In this document: piece by piece, positions 1 through 8,800 of the stretch
Layout of the letters: every line of letters begins with the position of its first letter
Numbering within the stretch: position 1 is the first letter of the stretch
NCBI GenBank assembly: GCA_019454105.1
Contig: CP075364.1
Location: 1,429,362-1,493,361 of the forward strand
Direction: 5' to 3'
DNA length: 64,000 nt
Source: Fimbriimonadaceae bacterium
GTDB taxonomy: Bacteria; Armatimonadota; Fimbriimonadia; Fimbriimonadales; Fimbriimonadaceae
Notes under the pieces: model-generated
Database searches by the model: none
Seen by the model: the letters and a program-made list of their open reading frames with translations, nothing else
Told to the model about the DNA's origin: nothing
Program-made: the position numbers and the translations under genes

Positions 1-1088
1 ACCACGACAGTCGTCCATAGTGCCGCGATCTCCAATCGAAACGCGAAGAACACCGAAAGGCCACAGATCAGCGCGACGAGAGCCACAATCCCGTGCCTGG
101 AAGTCCGCTGGCCTAGGTCCCAGTGCTCGGAGGCAAGCCCCAAGAGATAGAGCAGCAGACCGACCAAGCCCACCAGAAGCAGGGATCCAGGAACCACAGC
201 GCAGGCCACCGAAGTTTGGGCAAGAGCGGCCCGACGGGACTCGGTGCCGGCCCTGGGCACGAACGCGAACCACGCATCGTTGGACGCAAAGGCTCGGGAC
301 ACTGCTTTCAAATCGTCCGTTTGCCCAGCATCGCGAAGCTCGCTCAGCATCTGGTTCCTGGCATCTTGGGACGTTCTTGGACTGGCCGCCTCCAAAGGGA
401 TGTTGGCTTGTCTCAGGGCAGCCGACTCGATCAGGCGGGCCCCGATCGTCGCGCCGACGATCGAGCGGGCTCCGTCGCGCATGAGCCGACCATTGAGCAC
501 CGTCTGCACTCGAAGGTGCGTGTCGGACGAATGACGGGCCAAGAGAGCCTGGGCCTGGGAACCGATCCGAGCCGGAACTGCCCAAGACCTTCGGCTCAAC
601 GCGACGGCGAAATGCCAGCTCATGGTCGCGCCCGAGGAGCTGGCCAAGCTCTGCACCTTGTTCATCAGAGACTGCGTCTGGTGGTCGTTCCAAAACGTGG
701 CACGGGAGGCTCTGGCCCAGGCCTGGAGCGCGCCCCTCTCCCCTTTTTGGCCATCGGCGAGAGAGCGGGATATCCAAACAGCTTCCATCTGTGGCCAAAA
801 CGCGTTGTCTGGTTCGCTTTCGGCTCCACGCTGAGCCGTTTCGGCCATCGCCAGGGCCTCGTCGGTCTGCAGCCTCCTGCCCATCGCTTCGCGTTCGGCG
901 GCCGCTTGCAGAAGCATGGCGGCCGACTGGAGGTCTGTGGGTGCGGGCGCAGTGGTGGCTTTAGCCCCCAGGTCGCCAGCATGGCCGACCAATCCGATCA
1001 AAAGATATGGCCGAGAGGCCGGATGAGCGACCAACGCCACCAAGGCACCGACCAACCCGCCGAGGAGAAGTCGGGCCGCGACCGTCAT
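1..1088 (-). CDS. Hypothetical membrane protein, C-terminus beyond the window
   Basis: An open frame runs from the ATG at 1088 to the window edge without a stop, giving 362 visible residues. The N-terminus has a hydrophobic segment (about residues 5-24, LLLGGLVGALVALV) that could be a signal anchor. The middle is soluble, helical and Ala/Arg/Gln-rich. The last 70 visible residues hold two strong membrane helices. It starts 4 nt after the stop of the small membrane protein at 1093-1428 and so is the third gene of the sigma-factor operon. Codon use (GTC, CTC, GCC, GAG) matches neighbouring genes, and the plus-strand ORFs here look like shadows. I recognise no family; a role in signal sensing or in regulating the sigma factor is inferred from position only. 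Confidence 0.7.
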   Translation of the reverse strand, partial: MTVAARLLLGGLVGALVALVAHPASRPYLLIGLVGHAGDLGAKATTAPAPTDLQSAAMLLQAAAEREAMGRRLQTDEALAMAETAQRGAESEPDNAFWPQMEAVWISRSLADGQKGERGALQAWARASRATFWNDHQTQSLMNKVQSLASSSGATMSWHFAVALSRRSWAVPARIGSQAQALLARHSSDTHLRVQTVLNGRLMRDGARSIVGATIGARLIESAALRQANIPLEAASPRTSQDARNQMLSELRDAGQTDDLKAVSRAFASNDAWFAFVPRAGTESRRAALAQTSVACAVVPGSLLLVGLVGLLLYLLGLASEHWDLGQRTSRHGIVALVALICGLSVFFAFRLEIAALWTTVV

Positions 1089-1092
1089 GGGA

Positions 1093-1428
1093 TCAACGGA
1101 TCAAGGCTGGCTCGCTAAGATCCGGAAGTTCGCTCGGAGCCGTTCGCATGGCTTCTTGGCCCTTGAGGGGCTCTGGGTCGCGGTCAGGGGCCGCCAAGAC
1201 TTGGACCAGGGCCAAGATCGCGAGGCCGGTCGCGGCCGCGCCGGCCAAAAACGGGGCCCAGAAACGAATCGTTCGGGCGCTCCGCATCAAGCGAACCTCC
1301 CTGACGACCTGGGACGTGAACGCCTCGTCGCCGTCGTCGTCAAAGGCGCCGCCGACCAAGAACTGACGCATGTCCTCCGGCAGGTCGAAATCTTCTCGTT
1401 CCTTCAACCTGCCATCTCCTCTCGCCAA
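1093..1428 (-). CDS. Small single-pass membrane protein, candidate anti-sigma factor
   Basis: This 111-residue protein overlaps the end of the ECF sigma gene by 25 nt. Its first ~50 residues are charged and would be cytoplasmic. A single membrane helix follows (about residues 55-78, FWAPFLAGAAATGLAILALV), then a short Pro/Glu-rich tail. That layout, directly downstream of and overlapping an ECF sigma gene, is the usual arrangement of membrane anti-sigma factors. However, the zinc-binding H-x3-C-x2-C motif of the ZAS family is absent and I cannot match another anti-sigma family, so the assignment rests on synteny and topology. Confidence 0.65.
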   Translation of the reverse strand: MARGDGRLKEREDFDLPEDMRQFLVGGAFDDDGDEAFTSQVVREVRLMRSARTIRFWAPFLAGAAATGLAILALVQVLAAPDRDPEPLKGQEAMRTAPSELPDLSEPALIR

Positions 1429-1961
1429 ATCGCCCTGAGCCGCTCCCGGGCCGCGTGAAGGCGGGATCGAACCGTCCCCAAGGGAACGCCCATCACCTTG
1501 GAGACCTCGGCATAGCTCATTTGCTCCAATTCTCGGAGAACCAGGGTCATGCGAAGATCTGGAGACAGCGTCTGGAGAAGCCGCTCGACGAGGACTTTGG
1601 CCTCGACTCCCTGTGCGTCACTGGGTTGGACTTTGTCGACCACGGCCGGCGCCGCCCGACGAGACCGCATCCTGTCCATGCACAGCCGGACGCAGATCTT
1701 GTAGAGGTAGCTCGAGAACGCCCTGTCGTCGCGCAGAGCTCCGATGACCCTGAACGCCTTCAAGAACGTTTCCTGGGCGACGTCTTCGGCCTCATGGCGG
1801 TCGTGCAACATGTTGCCTGCGATCCTGATGAGGCGCCGTCGGTGGTTCTTGATGAGTTCGGCGACAGCCGCCTCGTCGCCCTGGCGGGCCCGAGCCAACG
1901 ACTCCGGGTCAGAGCCCAGTACAGAACCAACCATGGAGACCCGTTTGATCACGCTTTCCAT
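1404..1961 (-). CDS. ECF-type RNA polymerase sigma factor
   Basis: This 185-residue protein has the two-domain layout of sigma-70 family group 4. Region 2 lies at about residues 25-95 (LIKNHRRRLIRIAGNMLHDR, then AEDVAQETFLKAF). Region 4 lies at about 120-180 (LVLRELEQMSYAEVSKVMGV, then LGTVRSRLHAARERLR), with the helix-turn-helix that reads the -35 element. Region 3 and region 1 are missing, as expected. It should direct core RNA polymerase to a small regulon. The start is uncertain: ATG 1961 gives MESVIKRVS, and Met10 at 1934 is an alternative. A candidate self-recognised promoter lies just upstream. It is the first gene of a three-gene operon with two membrane proteins and is divergent from an LptD-like gene. 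Confidence 0.93.
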   Translation of the reverse strand: MESVIKRVSMVGSVLGSDPESLARARQGDEAAVAELIKNHRRRLIRIAGNMLHDRHEAEDVAQETFLKAFRVIGALRDDRAFSSYLYKICVRLCMDRMRSRRAAPAVVDKVQPSDAQGVEAKVLVERLLQTLSPDLRMTLVLRELEQMSYAEVSKVMGVPLGTVRSRLHAARERLRAIWREEMAG

Positions 1962-1975
1962 TGTACTTCAATAAC

Positions 1976-2000
1976 GACGGGACCTTTGTCCATAAAGTTC
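1976..2000 (-). promoter_or_regulatory. Candidate ECF-type promoter of the sigma operon
   Basis: Read on the minus strand, GAAC (2000-1997) is followed after 17 nt by CGTC (1979-1976). This resembles the AAC / N16-17 / CGT pattern of many ECF promoters, which are often autoregulated. It lies immediately before the ATG at 1961, which would leave a very short leader. A second GAAC sits just upstream, at 2004-2001. The match is short, so chance is possible. Confidence 0.4.
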
Positions 2001-2024
2001 GTTCGGTAGACTCGTCTGACTCGC

Positions 2025-3545
2025 ATGCTTCCTGCGCCGCTCGTGCCGCCGCCATGGACGATGCGACCACCGACGGCCCAGGACGCCCCGATCGTCCGCC
2101 AGATCGACGACGTCCTCCGGGTCAAGTTCCTGACGAGCGAATTCGACGCTGAGACCGGCGAGACAGCCTTCATCGGTGGTGTCGAAGCGACCTATGGCCC
2201 GACGGTCGTCCGGTGCGAACGCCTGACCATCGATTCGAAAAACTCCCAAGGTCGAGCCACAGGACAAGTCCTCTTGACTGACCCGGAGGGGCGGTTGGAG
2301 GCCCGAGACCTCGAATTCAACTGGCTCGAACGAACGGGATCAGCTTCGAACGTTCTCGTACAGGTCGGAACGGTTCGGATCGAGGCGGAAGCGATCCAAG
2401 TGGAGCCGGAGACTTGGACCCTTGGGCGGGCCACGGGCTATCTGGCACGGGCCTCCAGACCCCCGGTGACGTTCGAGGCAGGCTCCGTGACCCTGAAACC
2501 CGGACGAAGCGGAGTAGCCCGAAGGGTCTTTGTTCATGTTTACGGGACCAAGCTAGGGCCCGTCTCCGCGGTTCCGTTCAGTCTTCGAAAGCGGGTCAAG
2601 GGGATAGGCCTACCGTCTATTGCGAACCGGAAGGGCGTTGGAGTCGGTATCAGTTGGGACGGCCAGATCCCCCTTGGCGATCAGGCTTCCGCCGCCGCGT
2701 TCTGGAACTCGTTCCCCAAACGGCCAAACGGCTTTGGCCTCGAACTGGCCTACAGCCCACTTGACCCCGACTCAGAAACCCTGATTTCTCCGGGGACGGA
2801 CTTGGGAGAACGGGCCGGTGACGGCTGGTTCAACAATGTCGCCGTCCGGTCTCCCGGGCAGGAGTCTTCTGACATCAAGGCCCAACGGCTCTCCTATTCG
2901 ATCGCATCGATCTGGAACCAAGGAACCGTCGCGAGGGGCTCCTTCGCCGAGACTGTCAGCAAGGCCCTGGAGATCACGGCCGAAGCCGGAGGAAGCCGAG
3001 ACGGCTGGGGAGGAAAGGGCTCCGTCCGGCTCCAATCGATCCGAGAGTCGGCAGACGAGCCGTTCGTCTCGCGGTCGGTCGCCCAACTGACGGTCAAACC
3101 TCCGGACTGGACCGTGGGCCGCGACTTTCGGGCCGTCGCCCGCGGCGACGCTTTCGGCACCTTCAGCGACCGCAACTCTTTCGGCTGGGTCCGATTCGAG
3201 GCCGGATTGATCTATCAACCGACGGAGCCGTTCACGTTCGGAGCTGCCTGGGTGACAGGAGGCTCGGCGGGCACCCCCGACTTTAGTTTCGACCGGCTGT
3301 ACTCCAAGAGCGCGGTGCACCTCCGTGCCGACTGGACAAGCGGGCCCTATACCGCCCGTTACCTGGCCAAGTACGACCTCACCCGCAAGCTCTGGTACGA
3401 CCGGGAGTACGAGCTCGCGATCATCGCCAACGTCTTTGAGCCGTATATCCTTTTCAGAGAGTTTCCGGCCGACACGCGTTTCGGCGTCCGTTTCCGGCTT
3501 GACGGGCTTGTCGATAAGCTCAAAGAGCGCCGGCACTCCCGCTAG
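2025..3545 (+). CDS. LptD/OstA-like outer-membrane protein (shorter paralogue)
   Basis: This 506-residue protein has an OstA/LptA-like N-terminal part (about residues 30-130: FLTSEFDAETGETAFIGGVE, then VRCERLTIDS and ARDLEFNW), in which short beta segments repeat. A region follows that resembles the LptD junction (SVTLKPGRSGVARRVFVHVY, then AVPFSLRKRVKGIGLPSI). The rest alternates polar and aromatic residues like a beta-barrel. LptD places LPS or a similar lipid in the outer membrane. The protein shares this layout with the longer protein at 45985-48219. The N-terminus begins MLPAPLVPPPWTM and has no convincing signal peptide. An in-frame TAG lies at 2007-2009, so the start cannot move far upstream; a start-site error or a lost leader is possible. 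It is divergent from the ECF sigma operon and converges on a 69-residue gene with a 4-nt overlap. Confidence 0.7.
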   Translation: MLPAPLVPPPWTMRPPTAQDAPIVRQIDDVLRVKFLTSEFDAETGETAFIGGVEATYGPTVVRCERLTIDSKNSQGRATGQVLLTDPEGRLEARDLEFNWLERTGSASNVLVQVGTVRIEAEAIQVEPETWTLGRATGYLARASRPPVTFEAGSVTLKPGRSGVARRVFVHVYGTKLGPVSAVPFSLRKRVKGIGLPSIANRKGVGVGISWDGQIPLGDQASAAAFWNSFPKRPNGFGLELAYSPLDPDSETLISPGTDLGERAGDGWFNNVAVRSPGQESSDIKAQRLSYSIASIWNQGTVARGSFAETVSKALEITAEAGGSRDGWGGKGSVRLQSIRESADEPFVSRSVAQLTVKPPDWTVGRDFRAVARGDAFGTFSDRNSFGWVRFEAGLIYQPTEPFTFGAAWVTGGSAGTPDFSFDRLYSKSAVHLRADWTSGPYTARYLAKYDLTRKLWYDREYELAIIANVFEPYILFREFPADTRFGVRFRLDGLVDKLKERRHSR

Positions 3546-3751
3546 GCTGCCGCTTCCAAAGGGACGCTTTCCATGGTGATAACCCGATCCAACCTCAGTT
3601 CGCCGAGGTCAGTGATCAGGCAAGGACCATAGAGCGGCAGAAAGCCGATGTCGTAGAGTTCGGCCCGGCGCACCTGGGTCTTGCCCGAGCGGTCGACGAG
3701 CACGATATCGACGAACTGTCCGACGAACTTCTTGGCGTCACTTGAGAGCAT
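3542..3751 (-). CDS. Small hypothetical protein (69 aa)
   Basis: A short soluble protein with a beta-rich look (FVGQFVDIVLVDRSGKTQVR, then RAELYDIGFLPLYGPCLI). Its stop overlaps that of the LptD-like gene by 4 nt, head-on (CTAG shared). No membrane segment or signal peptide is visible and I recognise no family. Codon choice fits the genome, and no competing frame is better here. It may be a small regulatory or house-keeping protein, but nothing in the sequence says which. Confidence 0.5.
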   Translation of the reverse strand: MLSSDAKKFVGQFVDIVLVDRSGKTQVRRAELYDIGFLPLYGPCLITDLGELRLDRVITMESVPLEAAA

Positions 3752-3896
3752 AGGGTCAGCACCAAAGGGACGAGGGCCTAGTTTCGGCCCTGGTCCGACG
3801 AAGAGGAGAGTTCCATGCGTCCGCGGCCTCCCGCGCCAGCATGAGAACGGGATTCATTCCCGAAGCAGGGTTCGAAGGCCTGGTACTTTGCCCGCT

Positions 3897-5810
3897 ATGG
3901 CCGCGTTGACCGATCCAAAACTTTGCCGGGACTACGCAGTCGGGTCCCGCCTTGAGTGGATCCTGACCAACGGGCTAGGCGGCTATGCCATGGGAACTGT
4001 CTCAGGTTCCAACACGAGGCGGTACCACGGCCTCCTGGTCGCTGCGACCTCGCCACCGACCGACCGCATGGTCCTGCTTGCGGCGATGGAGGCCCACATC
4101 TTGGTCGAAGGTAAGCTCTTCGGAGTCTCTACCAACCAATATGTAGGGGCAGTGCACCCACAGGGCTATACTTATCTGCAGTCGTTCCACATCGACGGCG
4201 CCGCGGTCTGGGAGTACAGGCTTGGCGACCATCCGATGCGGAGGACCTTGTCCCTGCACCCCGGCAAGAACGCCTGCACTTTGGTCTACGAGAACTTGGC
4301 TACGGAACCCATGCTTGTGACCTTGAGGCCCTTGGTCTGCCACAAGTTCTATCACGACAACTTCCGTGTGACCGACTTCTATCCTCAGTATCTGGTTTTT
4401 CCCGACGATCGAACCGTGCTCGTGCACAACGATGTCAAGCTGAGCCTCGACCACCCGGGTGCGGACCGGACAGCCACGACCGGGTGGTACTACCGCTTCG
4501 AGCACCCGCGTGAGATCGAACGCGGTCTTGACCCCCTGGACGATCTCTATTGCCCATGTGAACTTCGCTACTATCTGGATCCCGGCGAAAAGGCCATGCT
4601 CGTCGCATCGACCGAAGAAGGCCTCGAACCTTATGTGCCCCAGATGCCTTCCCTGAACGAGGAGCCTTTGGTCTCAAGGCTTGAGCGGGCCGTTGCGAAG
4701 TACCTGGTCTCGACGCCTACCCGCACCACGATCATGGCGGGCTACCCTTGGTTCACCGACTGGGGCCGCGACACGATGGTGTCGCTGCCCGGAGTGTGTC
4801 TGACTACCGGAAAGGTCGAAGAGGCCCGTTCGATTCTCCGGTCATACGCAAGAGAGATGAGTCAAGGGCTCATCCCGAACCGGTTCGCGGACAGAGGCGG
4901 GTCACCCGAATACAACACGGTCGATGCGACCCTGTGGTTCGTCAACAGCGCCTACTTGACTCTTCAATCGGCTTGGGACGAGGCGTTTGCGCTCGAGGTG
5001 ATGGGTTGGATCGCCGAAGTGTACGAATGGCACATGAAGGGAACCCACTATGGGATCGCGGTCGATCCAGAAGACGGGCTACTTCGCCAGGGGGTTGACG
5101 GCTACCAACTCACTTGGATGGATGCCAAGGTCGGGGACTGGGTAGTGACTCCACGCCATGGAAAACCGATCGAAGTCAACGGACTTTGGGTCAACGCCCT
5201 TCGTGTCGGCGAGTGGCTCGCGTCGAAGTTAGGACAGGGAGCCACCCCATATTCGTCTGCAGCCGATCTGGCAGAAAAGCACTTTGAGGAGAAGTACTGG
5301 AAAGCCAGCCTCGGCCACTTCCTAGACACGGTCGATCCGGACGATGGCAGTCTGAGGCCGAACCAGCTCATCGCCATGGCCCTTCCCTTTGCGCCACTGA
5401 AAGGTGAAAAGGCTGAAGCGGCCCTGGCCAAGATCCGGACCCACCTCTTGACTCCGAACGGGCTCCGCACCCTCGGCCCCAACGATCCTGGCTACCACGG
5501 CAAGTACGAAGGAACCATGCCAGAACGAGACGCGGCGTATCACCGGGGCACCGTCTGGCCCTGGCTCATCGGGCCCTACGTGTCGGCTGTCCTGCGTGTG
5601 ACCGGGGACAAAAGTCTGGCCGCGCAGGATTTGAGACAGGTTGACGCATGGCTTGAGCACTATGGTCTCGAGGGAGTCGCCGAGGTCTATGACGGCGACG
5701 AACCGCAATCTCCAGGCGGCTGCCCATGGCAAGCCTGGAGCGTGGCTGAGGCGCTTCGTGCCCTCAAGGAGATCGAGGCCTGGCACGATGCCGAGTTGGG
5801 GAAAACCTGA
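3897..5810 (+). CDS. Glycogen debranching enzyme (amylo-alpha-1,6-glucosidase family)
   Basis: The 637-residue protein matches bacterial GDE-type debranching enzymes. The N-terminal domain begins with WILTNGLGGYAMGTVSGSNT followed by RRYHGLL (about residues 21-47). The C-terminal (alpha/alpha)6 glucosidase domain shows WFTDWGRDTM (about 285) and AAYHRGTVWPW (about 546), which line the active site in this family, and ends with GGCPWQAWSVAE. It removes alpha-1,6 branches of glycogen in the cytoplasm. I chose ATG 3897 (MAALTDPKLC) because homology starts there; the frame extends upstream to 3681, but those 72 residues look non-coding and overlap the small minus-strand gene. No other glycogen gene is nearby. 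Confidence 0.92.
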   Translation: MAALTDPKLCRDYAVGSRLEWILTNGLGGYAMGTVSGSNTRRYHGLLVAATSPPTDRMVLLAAMEAHILVEGKLFGVSTNQYVGAVHPQGYTYLQSFHIDGAAVWEYRLGDHPMRRTLSLHPGKNACTLVYENLATEPMLVTLRPLVCHKFYHDNFRVTDFYPQYLVFPDDRTVLVHNDVKLSLDHPGADRTATTGWYYRFEHPREIERGLDPLDDLYCPCELRYYLDPGEKAMLVASTEEGLEPYVPQMPSLNEEPLVSRLERAVAKYLVSTPTRTTIMAGYPWFTDWGRDTMVSLPGVCLTTGKVEEARSILRSYAREMSQGLIPNRFADRGGSPEYNTVDATLWFVNSAYLTLQSAWDEAFALEVMGWIAEVYEWHMKGTHYGIAVDPEDGLLRQGVDGYQLTWMDAKVGDWVVTPRHGKPIEVNGLWVNALRVGEWLASKLGQGATPYSSAADLAEKHFEEKYWKASLGHFLDTVDPDDGSLRPNQLIAMALPFAPLKGEKAEAALAKIRTHLLTPNGLRTLGPNDPGYHGKYEGTMPERDAAYHRGTVWPWLIGPYVSAVLRVTGDKSLAAQDLRQVDAWLEHYGLEGVAEVYDGDEPQSPGGCPWQAWSVAEALRALKEIEAWHDAELGKT

Positions 5811-5880
5811 GGAGAAATCGGAGCGACCGGCGCCCCTCTTTCATCGTCAGAATTAGAGCCGGAACTCAAGCCTTCTCGAC

Positions 5881-8800
5881 ATGTGCTTCGTCCACCTCCA
5901 CAACCACACCGAGTACTCGCTGCTCGATGGCGCCAACCGCATTCCTGAGATGGTCGCTCGGGCCAAAGAGCTCGGGATGCCCGCCCTGGCGATCACGGAT
6001 CATGGAGCGATGTTCGGGTGCATGGAGTTCTATTTCGAATGCATCAAGCAAGGGATCAAACCGATCCTCGGGATGGAGGCGTATGTCGCTCCGGGAGGCA
6101 TCGAAAAGCGCAACGCGAGGGAGGCAAAGGACAGCTACCACCTTCTGCTCTTGGCGCGGAACGAGGAGGGATATCGGAATCTTTGCCGCCTGCACTCTAT
6201 TGCCGCCCTGGAAGGCTTTTACTACCGGCCGAGAATCGACCATGAGCTATTGAAGAGACACGCAAAGGGCTTGATCGGAAGCACCACTTGCATAGGGAGC
6301 GAAGTGAACCAACTGTTGTTGGAAGGTGACTACGAAGCGGCCAAAGACCGTGCCGCCATGTATCGCGATATCTTCGACGAAGGGTGCTACTTTGTCGAGT
6401 TGCAAGACCACGGACTCCCCGACCAACAGAGGATGAACGAGGGCTTGTTGCAGATCGCAAAGGACCTCAAGTTGCCGTTAGTCGCCACGAACGACTCGCA
6501 CTTCCTTTGTCAATCGGACGCAGAACCTCACGACGTTCTCTTGTGCATCGGCATGGGAAAACTGAGGTCTGAGAACGATCGGATCAAGTTTACTGGTCAA
6601 GAGTTTATCAAGACTCAAGAAGAAATGGCTTCACTGTTCCCAAATCACCCAGAAGCCATCGAAGGAACCTTGGCGTTTGCCGAGTTGTGTCAATTGGAGC
6701 TCGGACAGACACGGAACTTGATGCCGGAACCCGAAATGCCAGAGGGCGAGACTCCTGGGTCGTACCTACGCAACCTAGCCGAACAGGGACTGCGAAGACG
6801 CATAGACAACCCAGCCGACGAAGCCTGGGAAAGGCTCCACTTCGAACTCGACGTGATCCAACGAACTGGGTTCGACAGTTACTTCCTCCTCGTTCGTGAG
6901 TTTGCCGACTTCACGCGCGACCAAGGGATTCAGTTTGGAGTGCGGGGATCGGCGGCTGGCTCCCTGGTCAGCTATACGCTCGGAATCACCGACGTCAACC
7001 CTTTAGAATACGATCTCACCTTTGAGCGTTTTCTCAATCCTGAAAGGGTCTCCATGCCGGACATTGACATGGACTTTGAAGACGCCCGGCGCGACGAAGT
7101 CATTCGCTGGGTTCAAGGCCGGTATGGCCCGGAAAGGGTCGCCCAGATCGTGACTTTCGGAACCTTAGGCTCTAAGGCCGCCATCAAAGACGCAGGGAGA
7201 GTCATGGGACGGCTACCAGCGGAAACCGATCGGATCTGCAAACTGATACCGACTCGACCGGGTGTGACTTTCGAAGGCATCCTTGACAAGCCCAAATCGG
7301 CCGACGAAGACAGCGACGAGCTGCGCCTTTGGCGTGAGACTGCGGAGTTCCGAGCCTTGGTCGAGAGAGAACCTGCCGTTCGAGAGATAGTCGAAAGCGC
7401 CCGAATGATTGAGGGCCTGGCCAGACACGCTGGCGTCCACGCGGCCGGTGTCGTTATTAGTCGAGACCCACTGGCCGAGACTGTTCCGCTCTATCGATCA
7501 AACGACGGCCAACCGGTTACGGCGTACGAAATGGGCATTCTGGAGAAGCTTGGTCTTCTCAAGATGGACTTCCTGGGCCTGTCCAATCTGACAGTACTTG
7601 CTCGCGCTCTCGAAAACGTCGCCGCCACCGACCCATCTTCAGGGCTCAGATCTTGCAACGACATCCCTCCTGACGACGAGAGTGCCTATGAGATGCTGGG
7701 GCGAGGCGAGACCACCGGTGTGTTCCAACTAGAATCAGGCGGCATGAGACGGGCCGTCATGTCCGTGAAGCCCCGAAGCGTCCGCGAACTTGCAGCCCTC
7801 ATTGCCCTCTATCGTCCGGGGCCCCTCCAACACATTCGACAGTACGCCGACGTCAAACATGGCCGCGCCAAAATGGAAGTCCTCCATCCAAAGATGGAAC
7901 CGATCCTTCAAGAGACCTACGGCGTCATCGTCTATCAAGACCAGGTGCTGAAACTCGTCCAGGCTCTCGCAGGATTCACGCTTGGCCGCGCAGACATCCT
8001 TCGCCGCGCGATGGGCAAGAAGGATAAAGCGGTTATGGACTCCATGAAGAACGAGTTCATGACTGGCTGTGGCACAAACGGCATTGAACAAGACGTTGCG
8101 GACAAAGTTTGGCAGCTTCTTCTGCCGTTCGCTGGTTACGCATTCAATAAAGCCCACGCAGTGTGCTACGGGATCCTTGCCTACCAGACAGCATACTTGA
8201 AGGCGAACTACCCTCTTGCTTACATGGCAGCTATGCTCGCTGTCTTCCGCGAAAAGGAAGACAAGGTGACGGCAACAATCGAAGAATGTCGGCGTATGAA
8301 GATTGTCGTCTTTCCTCCGGACGTCAACCTGTCTGATCTAGACTTCACTATCGAGACTCAACGTAAGAAGGGCGTGAGCCAGGGGATCCGCTTCGGACTG
8401 GGGGCCATCAAGGGAGTCGGTGAGGGCCTTGTACGCAAGATTTTAGAAGAAAGGCAAAGCGGCCCGTTCACTCACCTGTTCGAGTTTTGCGAACGACTCA
8501 GGCCATTTGGACTGACCAAGACAGGTCTTGAAGCGCTGATCAAGGCCGGAGCGTTCGACAGCATTGACAAGAATCGAAACACCCTCCTTGACAACCTTGA
8601 GGCGGCACTTGTCTTCGCCGACACTGCAAACAAAGATCGGGCGAGCGGGCAGGAGAACCTTTTCGGCGATGGGACGGAAGAGAGGAAGGTCTACCCCCAA
8701 TTGCCGAGCGTGGCGGCCGCAGACAGAAGCGTCCTGCTTGCTATGGAAAAGGAGGTCATGGGAATTTATGTTTCTGACCACCCCTTGAGAGGATACGAAA

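Noticed and set aside
123-1118. 331-residue plus-strand ORF
   Set aside because: It lies opposite the partial membrane-protein gene, whose codon use and helices are much more convincing.
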